Shown: positions 7,872 to 16,868, numbered from the stretch's first letter. The stretch: DNA of 64,000 nt from an uncultured Bacilli bacterium (GCA_934133195.1 CAKPAZ010000005.1:1-64000), one strand, 5' to 3'. Made by a program: numbers and translations. The notes: generated by a model not told the origin, from the sequence alone.

Positions 7872-9941
7872 ATGGCTCGCGAAATATCATTACAAAATAC
7901 CCGTAATATCGGAATCATGGCTCACATAGATGCTGGTAAAACAACATTTACTGAGAGAGTTTTATATCATACTGGCAAAATCCACAAAATAGGTGAAACA
8001 CATGATGGTGCTGCAACTATGGACTGGATGGAACAAGAACAAGAAAGAGGAATAACAATTACATCAGCGGCAACTACAGCTTATTGGCATGGTCACCGTA
8101 TTAATATCATTGACACCCCAGGGCATGTTGACTTTACCGTTGAGGTAAGTAGATCATTAAGGGTTCTCGATGGAGCGGTAACAGTTTTAGATGCACAAGC
8201 GGGCGTAGAGCCTCAAACAGAAACAGTTTGGCGTCAAGCAACTGATTATATGGTACCACGTCTTGTATTTGTTAACAAGATGGATAAAACTGGTGCAGAC
8301 TTTAAATTTAGTTGTGAATCATTAGAAAAACGCTTAGGTGCTAATGCTCATGCTATTCAACTTCCAATCGGAGCTGAAAGTAATTTTAGAGGTATTATCG
8401 ACCTAGTAACAATGAAAGCTTTCTTATATGATGAAAATCATGTTGATGAAGCTGGACATGAAATTGAAATTCCTGAAGAATTAAAGGAAGATGCTGAATT
8501 ATATCGTGATGAATTAATTAATGCTGTTGCAGATTTTGATGAAGATTTGATGATGGCTTATCTTGATAATGAAGAAATCACAGTTGAAATGTTGAAAAAA
8601 GCAATTCGTACTGCGACACTATCTGTTCAATTCTTCCCAGTTTTATGTGGAACTGCATTTAAAAATAAAGGCGTTAAAAAAGTCTTAGATGCTGTAATCG
8701 ATTATTTACCAGGACCTACAGATGTAGCCGCTATTAAAGGCCACGATCTTGATGGTAATGAAGTAATCGTTGATGCATCTGATGATGAACCATTTGCTGC
8801 ATTAGCATTTAAAGTAATGACTGACCCATATGTAGGTAAGTTAACATTCTTTAGAGTTTATCGTGGTAAACTAGAATCAGGCTCTTATATATATAACGCA
8901 ACAAAAGGCAAAAAAGAAAGAGTCGGTCGTATTCTTCTTATGCACGCTAATAATCGTACAGAAATTAAAGAAGTTTATGCCGGTGATATAGCAGCTGCTG
9001 TAGGTCTAAAAGACACAGTAACTGGAGATACAATGTGTGATGAAAAATTCCCTGTAATTCTTGAATCAATGGTTTTCCCAGAACCAGTTATCCACGTTGC
9101 CATTGAACCAAAAACAAAAGGTGACCAAGATAAAATGGGTGTTGCATTATTAAAACTTGCAGAAGAAGACCCAACTTTCAGAACATACACTGATCATGAA
9201 ACTGGTCAAACAATTATTGCAGGTATGGGTGAATTACATCTAGACATTATCGTTGACCGTATGCGTCGTGAATTCAAAGTTGAATGTAACGTAGGTCAAC
9301 CACAAGTTTCATATCGTGAAACTATTAAAAAATTCGGTAAAGTTCAAGGCAAGTTCGTACGTCAATCAGGTGGTCGTGGACAATATGGTGATTGCGTAGT
9401 TGAATTTGAACCTAACCCAGGTAAAGGCTTTGAATTTATTGATAAAACTGTTGGCGGTGTTGTTCCAAAAGAATATATTCCATCAATCCAAAAAGGTATT
9501 GAAGGAGCACTTGCTAATGGTAACTTAGCTGGATATCCAACAATTGATATCAAAGCTACATTAGTATTTGGTTCTTACCATGATGTCGACTCAAGCCAAA
9601 TCGCCTTCGAAGTAGCAGGTGGTCTTGCATTTAAAGAATCTGCAAAAGTGTGTCAACCAGTATTACTTGAACCAATTATGTTGGTTGAAGTAGTAGTTCC
9701 TGATGAATATGTCGGAACTGTAATTGGTGATTTAAGCACAAGACGTGGTCGTATCGATGGCCAAGAAGCACGTGGTAAAACACAATCAGTTAGAGCGTTT
9801 GTTCCACTAGCACAAATGTTTGGATATGCTACAGCATTACGTTCTAACACGCAAGGTAGAGGTAATTATACAATGCAATTTGATCATTATGAAGAATGTC
9901 CTAAGAACATTGCTGAAGAGATCATTAAGAAGCGCGCGTAA
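7872..9941 (+). CDS. fusA: Elongation factor G
   Basis: Translocation GTPase, 689 residues, full length. G1 is AHIDAGKTT, G3 DTPGHVDF and G4 NKMD. Domain IV and the C-terminal domain V region (GDLSTRRGRI) are intact. TTTAGGAG precedes the ATG. This is the translocase of the str operon; nothing suggests a ribosome-rescue paralogue. Confidence 0.98.
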   Translation: MAREISLQNTRNIGIMAHIDAGKTTFTERVLYHTGKIHKIGETHDGAATMDWMEQEQERGITITSAATTAYWHGHRINIIDTPGHVDFTVEVSRSLRVLDGAVTVLDAQAGVEPQTETVWRQATDYMVPRLVFVNKMDKTGADFKFSCESLEKRLGANAHAIQLPIGAESNFRGIIDLVTMKAFLYDENHVDEAGHEIEIPEELKEDAELYRDELINAVADFDEDLMMAYLDNEEITVEMLKKAIRTATLSVQFFPVLCGTAFKNKGVKKVLDAVIDYLPGPTDVAAIKGHDLDGNEVIVDASDDEPFAALAFKVMTDPYVGKLTFFRVYRGKLESGSYIYNATKGKKERVGRILLMHANNRTEIKEVYAGDIAAAVGLKDTVTGDTMCDEKFPVILESMVFPEPVIHVAIEPKTKGDQDKMGVALLKLAEEDPTFRTYTDHETGQTIIAGMGELHLDIIVDRMRREFKVECNVGQPQVSYRETIKKFGKVQGKFVRQSGGRGQYGDCVVEFEPNPGKGFEFIDKTVGGVVPKEYIPSIQKGIEGALANGNLAGYPTIDIKATLVFGSYHDVDSSQIAFEVAGGLAFKESAKVCQPVLLEPIMLVEVVVPDEYVGTVIGDLSTRRGRIDGQEARGKTQSVRAFVPLAQMFGYATALRSNTQGRGNYTMQFDHYEECPKNIAEEIIKKRA

Positions 9942-9956
9942 AAACTAACACTTTAC

Positions 9957-9985
9957 TTGCAAAAAAAACAATTTTAGTATAAAAT
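9957..9985 (+). promoter_or_regulatory. Internal promoter for tuf
   Basis: TTGCAA (9957-9962), a 17-base spacer, TAAAAT (9980-9985) in the gap between fusA and tuf. It would let EF-Tu be made in excess over the rest of the operon. Confidence 0.7.
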
Positions 9986-10021
9986 TATATTGGACTTTAA
10001 AAAAGGAAAGGAAGAAAAATT

Positions 10022-11206
10022 ATGGCAAAGGAAAAATTTGTACGTACTAAACCCCATGTAAACATTGGAACAATCGGACATGTTGACCATGGAAAAACTA
10101 CTCTTACATCTGCTATTACTTATGTATTATCAGAAAAGGGTTTATCTAAAAAAATGGACTATGACCAAATCGATGGTGCTCCAGAAGAAAAAGCTCGTGG
10201 TATAACGATCAACACATGCCACGTTGAATATGAAACTGAAAAACGTCACTATGCACACGTTGACTGCCCAGGACATGCTGACTATGTTAAAAACATGATC
10301 ACTGGTGCCGCTCAAATGGATGGCGCTATTCTAGTTATCGCTGCTACTGATGGACCTATGGCTCAAACTCGTGAACACATCTTACTAAGCCGTCAAGTAG
10401 GTGTTCCTAAACTAGTTGTATTCTTAAATAAATGCGATATGGTTGAAGACGAAGAATTACTTGAATTAGTTGAAATGGAAGTTCGTGAATTATTAAGCGA
10501 ATATGGTTACCCTGGTGATGAAACTCCAATCATCCGTGGTTCTGCATTAAAAGCTCTTGAAGGCGATGCAAAAGCTCAAGAAGCTATTATGGAATTAATG
10601 AACATTGTTGATGAATACATCCCTGATCCAGTTCGTGAAACTGATAAACCATTCTTAATGCCAGTTGAAGACGTATTCTCTATCACTGGTCGTGGAACAG
10701 TTGCTACTGGCCGTGTTGAACGTGGTACAGTTAAAGTTGGTGATACTGTTGAAATCGTTGGTATCAAACCTACTCGTTCTTGCGTTGTAACAGGTGTTGA
10801 AATGTTCCGTAAATTACTTGATTATGCTGAAGCAGGTGACAACATTGGTACATTACTTCGTGGTATTAACCGTGATGAAATCGTACGTGGTCAAGTTCTT
10901 GCTAAACCTAAATCAGTTACTCCTCACTCAGAATTCGATGCACAAGTTTACGTATTAACAAAAGAAGAAGGTGGCCGTCATACAGCATTCTTCTCTAACT
11001 ATCGTCCTCAATTCTATTTCCGTACAACTGACGTTACTGGTGTTATTACATTACCAGAAGGCGTTGAAATGGTTATGCCTGGCGATAATACAGAAATGCA
11101 TGTATCTCTAATTCACCCAATCGCTGTTGAACAAGGAACTAAGTTCTCTATTCGTGAAGGTGGCCGTACTGTAGGTGCAGGTTCAGTTTCTAAATTAGAC
11201 AACTAA
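10022..11206 (+). CDS. tuf: Elongation factor Tu
   Basis: GTPase that delivers aminoacyl-tRNA, 394 residues. GHVDHGKTTL, DCPGHADY and NKCD are the nucleotide-binding motifs; domains II and III are complete. AAAGGAAAGGA precedes the ATG. Codon use is clearly of the highly expressed type, with Arg mostly CGT, unlike the AGA-rich neighbours. Served by the operon promoter and an internal one. Confidence 0.99.
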   Translation: MAKEKFVRTKPHVNIGTIGHVDHGKTTLTSAITYVLSEKGLSKKMDYDQIDGAPEEKARGITINTCHVEYETEKRHYAHVDCPGHADYVKNMITGAAQMDGAILVIAATDGPMAQTREHILLSRQVGVPKLVVFLNKCDMVEDEELLELVEMEVRELLSEYGYPGDETPIIRGSALKALEGDAKAQEAIMELMNIVDEYIPDPVRETDKPFLMPVEDVFSITGRGTVATGRVERGTVKVGDTVEIVGIKPTRSCVVTGVEMFRKLLDYAEAGDNIGTLLRGINRDEIVRGQVLAKPKSVTPHSEFDAQVYVLTKEEGGRHTAFFSNYRPQFYFRTTDVTGVITLPEGVEMVMPGDNTEMHVSLIHPIAVEQGTKFSIREGGRTVGAGSVSKLDN

Positions 11207-11217
11207 TTTGAAATACT

Positions 11218-11247
11218 AAAAGGTCTATTAATTTAGACCTTTTTTTG
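11218..11247 (+). terminator. Terminator of the str operon
   Basis: AAAAGGTCTA and TAGACCTTTT arms around a short loop, followed by seven more T. Confidence 0.92.
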
Positions 11248-11300
11248 TCCTTTAATTTAAACGTTTTACCCTAAAGTGTTCATTTTTACCATTATAACTC

Positions 11301-11329
11301 TTGCAAGATATGTCGAAATATGATACAAT
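11301..11329 (+). promoter_or_regulatory. Promoter of the acyltransferase-lipid kinase operon
   Basis: TTGCAA (11301-11306), a 17-base spacer, TACAAT (11324-11329) with an extended TGA before the -10. Start expected near 11336. Confidence 0.75.
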
Positions 11330-11352
11330 AAGACATAGTGAAGGTGAAGAAT

Positions 11353-12171
11353 ATGGTTAAAAAAGTTGTAATAATTTTAAGTGTGATAACAACGATTATA
11401 GTATCAATTTTAATACCTATTACATCATGGCAACAAATCTGGATTCCTATTGTTGTTCTAGTTGGATCATTTATTGGGTATTTCATTTTATATATGCTAT
11501 TCTTATTTATCATTTCACTTACTATTAACGATAAAAAAGAATATGATAAACCAAATAAGTTTTATCGCTTTTTGTTATTAATTACTATGCAGATGCTTTA
11601 TGATATGGGAGGAGCAAAAGTAAAGGTTACAGGTCTTGATCTAGTACCAACCGATCAAAGGTATATGTTAGTTTTTAACCATCGTTCAAAGTTTGATCCC
11701 ATAATTCAAACTTATGTATTAAGAAAGAATAATTTAGTTCATATATCTAAACCTTCAAATTTTAAAGCTCCAATTGCTGGTAAATTTATGAAGAGGTGTG
11801 GTTATTTATCAATTGATAGAGAAAACTCTAAAAATGGCCTAAAAACAATCCTTAAAGCGATAGATTTAATAGAGAGTGGTACTGCTTCAGTTGGTGTTAG
11901 TCCTGAAGGTACAAGAAACTACCAAGATGGATTATTACCATTTAGAGCAGGATGCTTTAAAATAGCTTTAAAAGCTCAATGTCCAATTGTGGTATGTACA
12001 ATGCGAAATACTTTAGATATCCATAAAAACTTTCCATTCAAAAAAACTAAAGTTGAAATGCGAATTATAAAAGTAATACCATATGAAGAAATTAAAGATA
12101 TGAACACACAAGAAATTTCTGACATGGTAAGAAAACTAATGTGTGAAGATTTAAATATTGTGGAGGAATAA
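11353..12171 (+). CDS. PlsC-family 1-acyl-glycerophosphate acyltransferase
   Basis: Membrane enzyme expected to acylate lysophosphatidic acid or a related lysolipid. Two N-terminal membrane segments (about 4-22 and 30-56) precede the acyltransferase domain. Motif I is NHRSKFD (His110, Asp115) and motif III SPEGTR (183-188). The frame opens at GTG 11338, but AAGGTG sits correctly before the ATG at 11353, giving 272 residues. The next gene starts 4 bases after the stop. Which acyl acceptor it uses cannot be told apart from the paralogue at 13033. Confidence 0.85.
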   Translation: MVKKVVIILSVITTIIVSILIPITSWQQIWIPIVVLVGSFIGYFILYMLFLFIISLTINDKKEYDKPNKFYRFLLLITMQMLYDMGGAKVKVTGLDLVPTDQRYMLVFNHRSKFDPIIQTYVLRKNNLVHISKPSNFKAPIAGKFMKRCGYLSIDRENSKNGLKTILKAIDLIESGTASVGVSPEGTRNYQDGLLPFRAGCFKIALKAQCPIVVCTMRNTLDIHKNFPFKKTKVEMRIIKVIPYEEIKDMNTQEISDMVRKLMCEDLNIVEE

Positions 12172-12175
12172 CAAG

Positions 12176-13024
12176 ATGAATTATATTTTATATAACCCAA
12201 AAGCAAACAATGGAAATTCGAATAAAAGATTAGAAGAATTTATAAAAAAGAATCCAGAAGATCATGTAGTCGTAAATGTACTAGAAAATATTGATTACAA
12301 GAATCTATTTAAAGAATTACAAGAAAATGATGAAATCACTATTGTCGGTGGTGATGGAACATTAAATCATTTTATTAATGATACAAAAGATTTAAATATT
12401 AACTGTAATATATATATGCTTGCGGCTGGCACTGGTGAAGATTTCTTCAATGATATCGGTATGAAACCTGAAAGAGGAAGAGTTCAAATTAATCAATATT
12501 TAAAGAACTTACCAATTGTAACAGTTAACGATAAAGATTATTTATTCATTAATGGTATTGGATATGGTATTGATGGATATTGTTGTGAAACTGCAGATAA
12601 ATTAAAAGAAAAGACTACTAAACCTATTAATTATACAAGTATTGCGATTAAAGGCTTATTATTCCATTATAAAGCACCTAATGCGAAAATCACAGTTGAT
12701 GGTGTAACCAAAACTTACAAACACGTATGGCTTGCACCAACAATGAAAGGTCGTTTCTATGGTGGTGGTATGATGGTTGCTCCAAATCAAGATCGTAACG
12801 ATCCAGAACAAAAAGTAACTGTAGTCGTATTACATAAAGCAGGAAAGTTAAAAACTTTAATGGTTTTCCCTTCAATATTTAAAGGAGAACATGTAAAGCA
12901 TACAAAGATGGTAGATGTTATTTCAGGCCATAATATAGAAGTAGAATTTGATCGACCAACTGCCTTACAAATAGATGGTGAAACCTTTGTTGGTATAACT
13001 AAATATAGTGTACGAACAAAATAG
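12176..13024 (+). CDS. Diacylglycerol/lipid kinase family protein
   Basis: ATP-dependent lipid kinase of the DAGK catalytic-domain family (DgkB/YegS type). It has the nucleotide-binding GGDGT (58-62) followed by an Asn, AAGTGEDF, and a second beta-domain ending in LQIDGETF. The 282 residues have no membrane segment, so it should act from the cytosol at the membrane. The ATG at 12176 with GGAGGAATA upstream is preferred over the frame's earlier ATG inside the preceding gene. The substrate (diacylglycerol, undecaprenol or sphingoid base) is not evident; flanking acyltransferases favour phosphatidate recycling. Confidence 0.85.
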   Translation: MNYILYNPKANNGNSNKRLEEFIKKNPEDHVVVNVLENIDYKNLFKELQENDEITIVGGDGTLNHFINDTKDLNINCNIYMLAAGTGEDFFNDIGMKPERGRVQINQYLKNLPIVTVNDKDYLFINGIGYGIDGYCCETADKLKEKTTKPINYTSIAIKGLLFHYKAPNAKITVDGVTKTYKHVWLAPTMKGRFYGGGMMVAPNQDRNDPEQKVTVVVLHKAGKLKTLMVFPSIFKGEHVKHTKMVDVISGHNIEVEFDRPTALQIDGETFVGITKYSVRTK

Positions 13025-13032
13025 GTGAATAA

Positions 13033-13782
13033 ATGATAAGGTTTTATTTACTAATCATTTTAAATCTTCATTTATGCTTAAAATTTTTAAAAGGCTTAAA
13101 TAAAATATTAAAACATCCGGAAAACTATACAGATGAAATGAGATATCAATATTGTCGTGAAATTATTCACACAATAAACAAAAAAGGAAAAATCAATGTT
13201 GAGGGCTTTGGTACAGAAAACCTACCAAAAAATACAGGTTATGTACTATATTCAAATCACCAAGGAAGATATGATGCCATTGGTATTTTGGAAACTCACG
13301 AAGCTCCATGTCGAGTTGTAATAAAAAAACATCGCGGCAAGGCCCCTTTAATTAGACAATTTCTAGATGTTCTACAAGCTAAAAAGTTGGAAGTTGGAAA
13401 TTTAAAAGGAACCTTACAAATGTTTAAAGAAGTAGAACAAGAAATAATGGATGGAAAAAAATATCTAATTTTTCCTGAAGGAATTTATCATAAAAATAAA
13501 AATACTCTTCAAGAGTTTCACACTGGTTGTATGAGATTCCTTCATAATGCTAAATGTCCCATTGTTCCTGTAGCTATATATGATACATATAAAGTATTTA
13601 ATGTAAATTCATTAAAGAGAGTTCATTGTGAAGTTCATTATTTAAATCCAATTTATTATGAAGAATATGAAAATTTATCAAAAAATGAAATAGCTGAACT
13701 AATAAAGTCTCGCATTCAGGAAAAGATAAATGAAAGAAATTTATATTATAAAGAATTAAAAAGTAATAAGAAACGTAGATAA
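13033..13782 (+). CDS. PlsC-family acyltransferase (second copy)
   Basis: A 249-residue acyltransferase with one N-terminal hydrophobic segment. Motif I is NHQGRYD (His76, Asp81) and motif III FPEG (147-150), followed by ECG-like GCMRF and PIVPVAIYD. It begins 8 bases after the lipid kinase with AGGTG before the ATG, so all three genes form one operon. Sequence resemblance to the first copy is limited to the motifs, which suggests a different acyl acceptor rather than a recent duplication. Confidence 0.82.
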   Translation: MIRFYLLIILNLHLCLKFLKGLNKILKHPENYTDEMRYQYCREIIHTINKKGKINVEGFGTENLPKNTGYVLYSNHQGRYDAIGILETHEAPCRVVIKKHRGKAPLIRQFLDVLQAKKLEVGNLKGTLQMFKEVEQEIMDGKKYLIFPEGIYHKNKNTLQEFHTGCMRFLHNAKCPIVPVAIYDTYKVFNVNSLKRVHCEVHYLNPIYYEEYENLSKNEIAELIKSRIQEKINERNLYYKELKSNKKRR

Positions 13783-13800
13783 GTTTACGTTTCTTTTTTC
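13768..13800 (+). terminator. Terminator of the lipid operon
   Basis: AAGAAACGTA and TACGTTTCTT arms (13768-13777 and 13786-13795) with a T-rich tail; the stop codon lies in the loop. Confidence 0.85.
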
Positions 13801-13812
13801 TTGTGATATAAT
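13784..13812 (+). promoter_or_regulatory. Promoter of tatD-like gene
   Basis: TTTACG (13784-13789), a 17-base spacer and the extended -10 TGATATAAT ending at 13812. The -35 lies within the preceding terminator, so the two elements share sequence. Confidence 0.65.
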
Positions 13813-13834
13813 AGAATAAAGGAAGGAATAGATT

Positions 13835-14599
13835 ATGTTAATTGATACACATGTGCATTTAAATCATGAAAATATCTACAAAAAAATAGATCAAGTTATT
13901 GAAGAAGCAAAAAATAATAATGTAAAAAAATTTATTGTTGTAGGGTATGATCTACAAACATCAATTAAAGCCATAGAAATAGCAGAAAAATATGATTGCT
14001 GTTTTGCGGCTATAGGCTTTCATCCAACAGAAATTGCTACATATACAGATGAAGAATATAATTGGTTAGATATGGCATCGAATAATCCAAAAGTTGTGGC
14101 TATAGGTGAGATAGGGTTCGACTTCCATTGGGATACAACAACCAAAAAAGAACAAACAGAAGCTTTTATTAGACAAATTAATATTGCTAAAAAACATAGT
14201 TTACCACTTATTATTCATAGTAGAGATGCCATTCAACTTACTTTTGATACGTTAAAACAAAACAAAGCAAATGAAGTAGGTGGGGTAATGCATTCATATA
14301 GTGGTAGTTTAGAAATGGCAAAAGAATTTGTTAAGCTAAATTTTATGATTGGTATATCAGGACCAGTGACTTTTAAGAATGGTAAAGTTATGAAAGAAGT
14401 CGTTGCAGGAATTGATTTGAAATTCTTATTATCAGAAACGGATACTCCTTACCTAACTCCTCATCCTTATCGTGGTACTGAGAATAGTCCTAAGTATATT
14501 CCACTTATCGTTGAAGAAATTGCAAAAATAAAAAATGTTCCAACAATAGATGTTGAAACACAAATAGAAAAAAATGTAAATAAATTATTTGGGGTGTAA
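13835..14599 (+). CDS. TatD-family metal-dependent hydrolase (DNase)
   Basis: Cytosolic TIM-barrel hydrolase with 3'-5' DNase or D-aminoacyl-tRNA-related activity in characterised members. The 254-residue protein opens with the metal site DTHVH (His6, His8) and has GEIGFDFHW, IIHSRDA, MHSYSG and SETDTPYL, all in family order. AAGGAAGGA precedes the ATG. Complete and typical. Confidence 0.92.
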   Translation: MLIDTHVHLNHENIYKKIDQVIEEAKNNNVKKFIVVGYDLQTSIKAIEIAEKYDCCFAAIGFHPTEIATYTDEEYNWLDMASNNPKVVAIGEIGFDFHWDTTTKKEQTEAFIRQINIAKKHSLPLIIHSRDAIQLTFDTLKQNKANEVGGVMHSYSGSLEMAKEFVKLNFMIGISGPVTFKNGKVMKEVVAGIDLKFLLSETDTPYLTPHPYRGTENSPKYIPLIVEEIAKIKNVPTIDVETQIEKNVNKLFGV

Positions 14600-14601
14600 A
14601 T

Positions 14602-15372
14602 ATGAAAAAATTAAGTAAAATATTAGTAACAATAATGTTAATGTTATTGATTAGCTCTTGTGCAAGAGAAACGGTAAATACCAATGAAATTATAACCAAA
14701 AAAATAGACTATGTAGAAAACATTACTATAAACGATTTAGAAGATGCCTTAGTTCTTGCTTGTGAAAAAGCTGAAGCAACAGTTGTAGGAGTAGAAGCTA
14801 GTGGTGTTTTAACAAATGGCTTTGGCAGTGGTGTAATAATTAATTATGAAAAACAAATAGATACTTATAAATATACTGTACTTACAAATTTCCATGTAGT
14901 TAGTTATAAAAATACATTATTAAATACTGTTAAAATTTATCTTGGAAAATATAAAGAAACTTGTTCTGCTAAGGTATTAGATTATAATAAAGAAATAGAT
15001 GTTGCCTTCGTTTCCTTTGAATCATCAAGATTACTTGCAACAGCACCAGTTGGTGATAGTGCAAACTTTAAAAAAGGAAGATTTGCGATTGCAATTGGTT
15101 GTCCTTATGATCTAGTAACTTACTATGATTCTGTTTCCATCGGTAATGTGTCATCACCTAATAGATTAGTAGAAGATGATAATGGTTATAGTAATTATTA
15201 TATTCAACATACAGCTGCCATTAATTCAGGTAACTCTGGTGGTGGATTATTCGATATCCATGGTAACCTAATGGGAATAAATACTTGGAAATATGCGGAA
15301 ACGGATATTGAAGGTATGGGTTTCGCAATTCCTCTTCATATCATAGTTCAAAAATATCCAAAATACTTTTAA
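14602..15372 (+). CDS. Trypsin-like (HtrA-type) serine protease lipoprotein without PDZ
   Basis: Surface serine protease. A signal peptide with lipobox ISSC (Cys20) is followed by a chymotrypsin-fold domain. The catalytic triad is visible as His98 (TNFHVV), Asp133 (DVAFVS) and Ser212 (GNSGG), and GMGFAIP forms the end of the barrel. HtrA/DegP proteins normally continue into one or two PDZ domains; here the protein ends at residue 256 right after the protease domain. GGGGTG precedes the ATG, two bases after the TatD-like gene, so they are co-transcribed. Confidence 0.87.
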   Translation: MKKLSKILVTIMLMLLISSCARETVNTNEIITKKIDYVENITINDLEDALVLACEKAEATVVGVEASGVLTNGFGSGVIINYEKQIDTYKYTVLTNFHVVSYKNTLLNTVKIYLGKYKETCSAKVLDYNKEIDVAFVSFESSRLLATAPVGDSANFKKGRFAIAIGCPYDLVTYYDSVSIGNVSSPNRLVEDDNGYSNYYIQHTAAINSGNSGGGLFDIHGNLMGINTWKYAETDIEGMGFAIPLHIIVQKYPKYF

Positions 15373-15407
15373 AAAATGTTATAGAGTAATCTCTATAACA
15401 TTTTTTT
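15371..15407. terminator. Bidirectional terminator between convergent genes
   Basis: Perfect 16-base arms (A-run plus TGTTATAGAG, and the complement ending in a T-run) around TAAT. It serves the protease operon on the plus strand and the SDR operon on the minus strand. Confidence 0.93.
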
Positions 15408-16056
15408 ACCATATAAAATTAGACTTAATTTTTTCACCATTATCAATTAAAATATCTTCACCTGTCATACTTTTATTAACAACAGTTACAAAATATACCC
15501 ATTCAGCTATTTCATCAACATCTGCCCATTTGTGTAGTAATGCTTCATCTAAAACAGCATTCCATAATTTTTCATCTTTCATTATATGATCATTGATATC
15601 AGTTTTAACACCGCCTGGAGAAATAGAATTAGCTGTTGCTCCATACTTAGCAAGTCTTAATGCTACATTTTTGGTATAAGCAAGCACTCCTCCTTTTGAT
15701 GCCGCATACTCTGGAAATTCAGCTCCGGTAGAAGCACTAGAAGATGCAATATTACAAACGGCTTTAATTTTCTCATTAAAGGCGTATTTTTCAGTTATCT
15801 TAATTGTACCAATAAGATTAACTGTTATATCTTTTTCTGTCATTGATTGTATTCCAGCATTATTAACTAAAATTTCAACATCATTAATATCTGGTAATGC
15901 GTCTGTACTTACATCAACATTATAATGTATGTAATGTTCATTTTTTATAGTTGCATCCAGAACATCAAACCCAATAACATTATGCCCCATAGCTAAAAAT
16001 TTTAAAGCAATTGCTTTTCCAATTCCTTTTGATGTGCCAGTAATTAACACTTTCAT
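15406..16056 (-). CDS. Short-chain dehydrogenase/reductase
   Basis: NAD(P)-dependent oxidoreductase of 216 residues. It has the Rossmann motif TGTSKGIG (7-14), NNAG (65-68), and the catalytic Tyr117 and Lys121 of YAASK, with SPGG afterwards. The frame opens at a GTG (16071), but GAGGAG is well spaced from the ATG at 16056. That ribosome binding site overlaps the end of the transporter gene upstream, so translation is probably coupled. Although it shares the preQ1-controlled transcript, nothing in the protein shows a role in queuosine metabolism; substrate unknown. Confidence 0.87.
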   Translation of the reverse strand: MKVLITGTSKGIGKAIALKFLAMGHNVIGFDVLDATIKNEHYIHYNVDVSTDALPDINDVEILVNNAGIQSMTEKDITVNLIGTIKITEKYAFNEKIKAVCNIASSSASTGAEFPEYAASKGGVLAYTKNVALRLAKYGATANSISPGGVKTDINDHIMKDEKLWNAVLDEALLHKWADVDEIAEWVYFVTVVNKSMTGEDILIDNGEKIKSNFIW

Positions 16057-16060
16057 CTTC

Positions 16061-16801
16061 TCACTCCTCACATTTTAAAAAGTTAAAATATTCTTGTCCA
16101 ACATTTTCTTCTTTCCACTTGCTTGAGATTTTGTATCCAAGAGGTGAAAAGATAACTTCCATTAACAATTCTAAGAATGCTCCAACTATTGCTGAACCAA
16201 TACATTGAAGGATACTATAACTAAATCCCCAATATTTAGGTGCAAATATCATAAAGACAATCGTCGCAAATAAAAAGTTATCAGCAAATTGACCGATGAA
16301 CGTTGAAACAAAACTTCTTGTCGCATAAGCTACTTTTCCATCAGGATTATTTTTAAATAATTTTCCAATTGTCCAATTTAAAAAATTATTAATTATTCCT
16401 GATGCAAGAAACGCAATAGAACTTCCTAAAAGTACAAACCAAGTACAACTAAAAACACTATTAAATGCTTGAAATTGATCGCCTTGTTGAAAATCTTTAC
16501 CTATTTCAATTTGAAGAGAAGCAATTAAAGCAAATAGTCCCACAAATAAAAGATTAAGCAGAAGGGCTAAAATATTAAGTTTAGTTGCAGCCTTAGGTCC
16601 AAAATGTTTTGTAACAATATCCATGCATAAGAATGGTATCCAGCTAAGAAGGAAACCTCCATCAATTGCTACATATTTAGAATTTAATATAACCTTGTTT
16701 GCCATTAGGTTCATCACAATAACGGAAAGGCAAAAAAAGGTTGTAAGCAATCCTGGAATGTTTCGTAATAAAATTTTGTAATCTTTAAGTAATTTTTTCA
16801 T
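16061..16801 (-). CDS. Queuosine precursor transporter (YhhQ/VUT family)
   Basis: Membrane carrier of about six helices (246 residues). Members import preQ1/preQ0 or related precursors of queuosine. Family features visible are the N-terminal NLMANK stretch, the polar helix GGFLLSWIPFLCMDIVTKHFG, and FIGQFADNFLFATIVF near 185. The ATG at 16801 has GAGGATA upstream; the open frame extends back to 16981 through the riboswitch and into the tRNA and is rejected there. This is the only gene in the window that ends in TGA. The riboswitch upstream supports the substrate assignment. Confidence 0.88.
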   Translation of the reverse strand: MKKLLKDYKILLRNIPGLLTTFFCLSVIVMNLMANKVILNSKYVAIDGGFLLSWIPFLCMDIVTKHFGPKAATKLNILALLLNLLFVGLFALIASLQIEIGKDFQQGDQFQAFNSVFSCTWFVLLGSSIAFLASGIINNFLNWTIGKLFKNNPDGKVAYATRSFVSTFIGQFADNFLFATIVFMIFAPKYWGFSYSILQCIGSAIVGAFLELLMEVIFSPLGYKISSKWKEENVGQEYFNFLKCEE

Positions 16802-16842
16802 ATTTATATCCTCATATACAAAATAAGATATAAAGCAGTCGT

Positions 16843-16868
16843 AAAAAAAGAGGGTATAGTAACCCTCT
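16843..16868 (-). terminator. Terminator of the preQ1 riboswitch expression platform
   Basis: On the minus strand AGAGGGT and ACCCTCT pair around TACTAT, followed by seven T. It lies between tRNA-Leu and the transporter gene. Its 5' arm shares two bases with the antiterminator helix described under the riboswitch. Confidence 0.88.

Noticed and set aside
8975..9850. Minus-strand open frames inside fusA
   Set aside because: They lie wholly within fusA, lack ribosome binding sites and reflect its skewed codon use; the same holds for the minus-strand frame in tuf near 10576-10767.
16849..16868. A second preQ1 aptamer (AGAGGGT...ACCCTCT resembles the aptamer stem)
   Set aside because: The A-rich tail is missing and a T-run follows at once, so it is the terminator.
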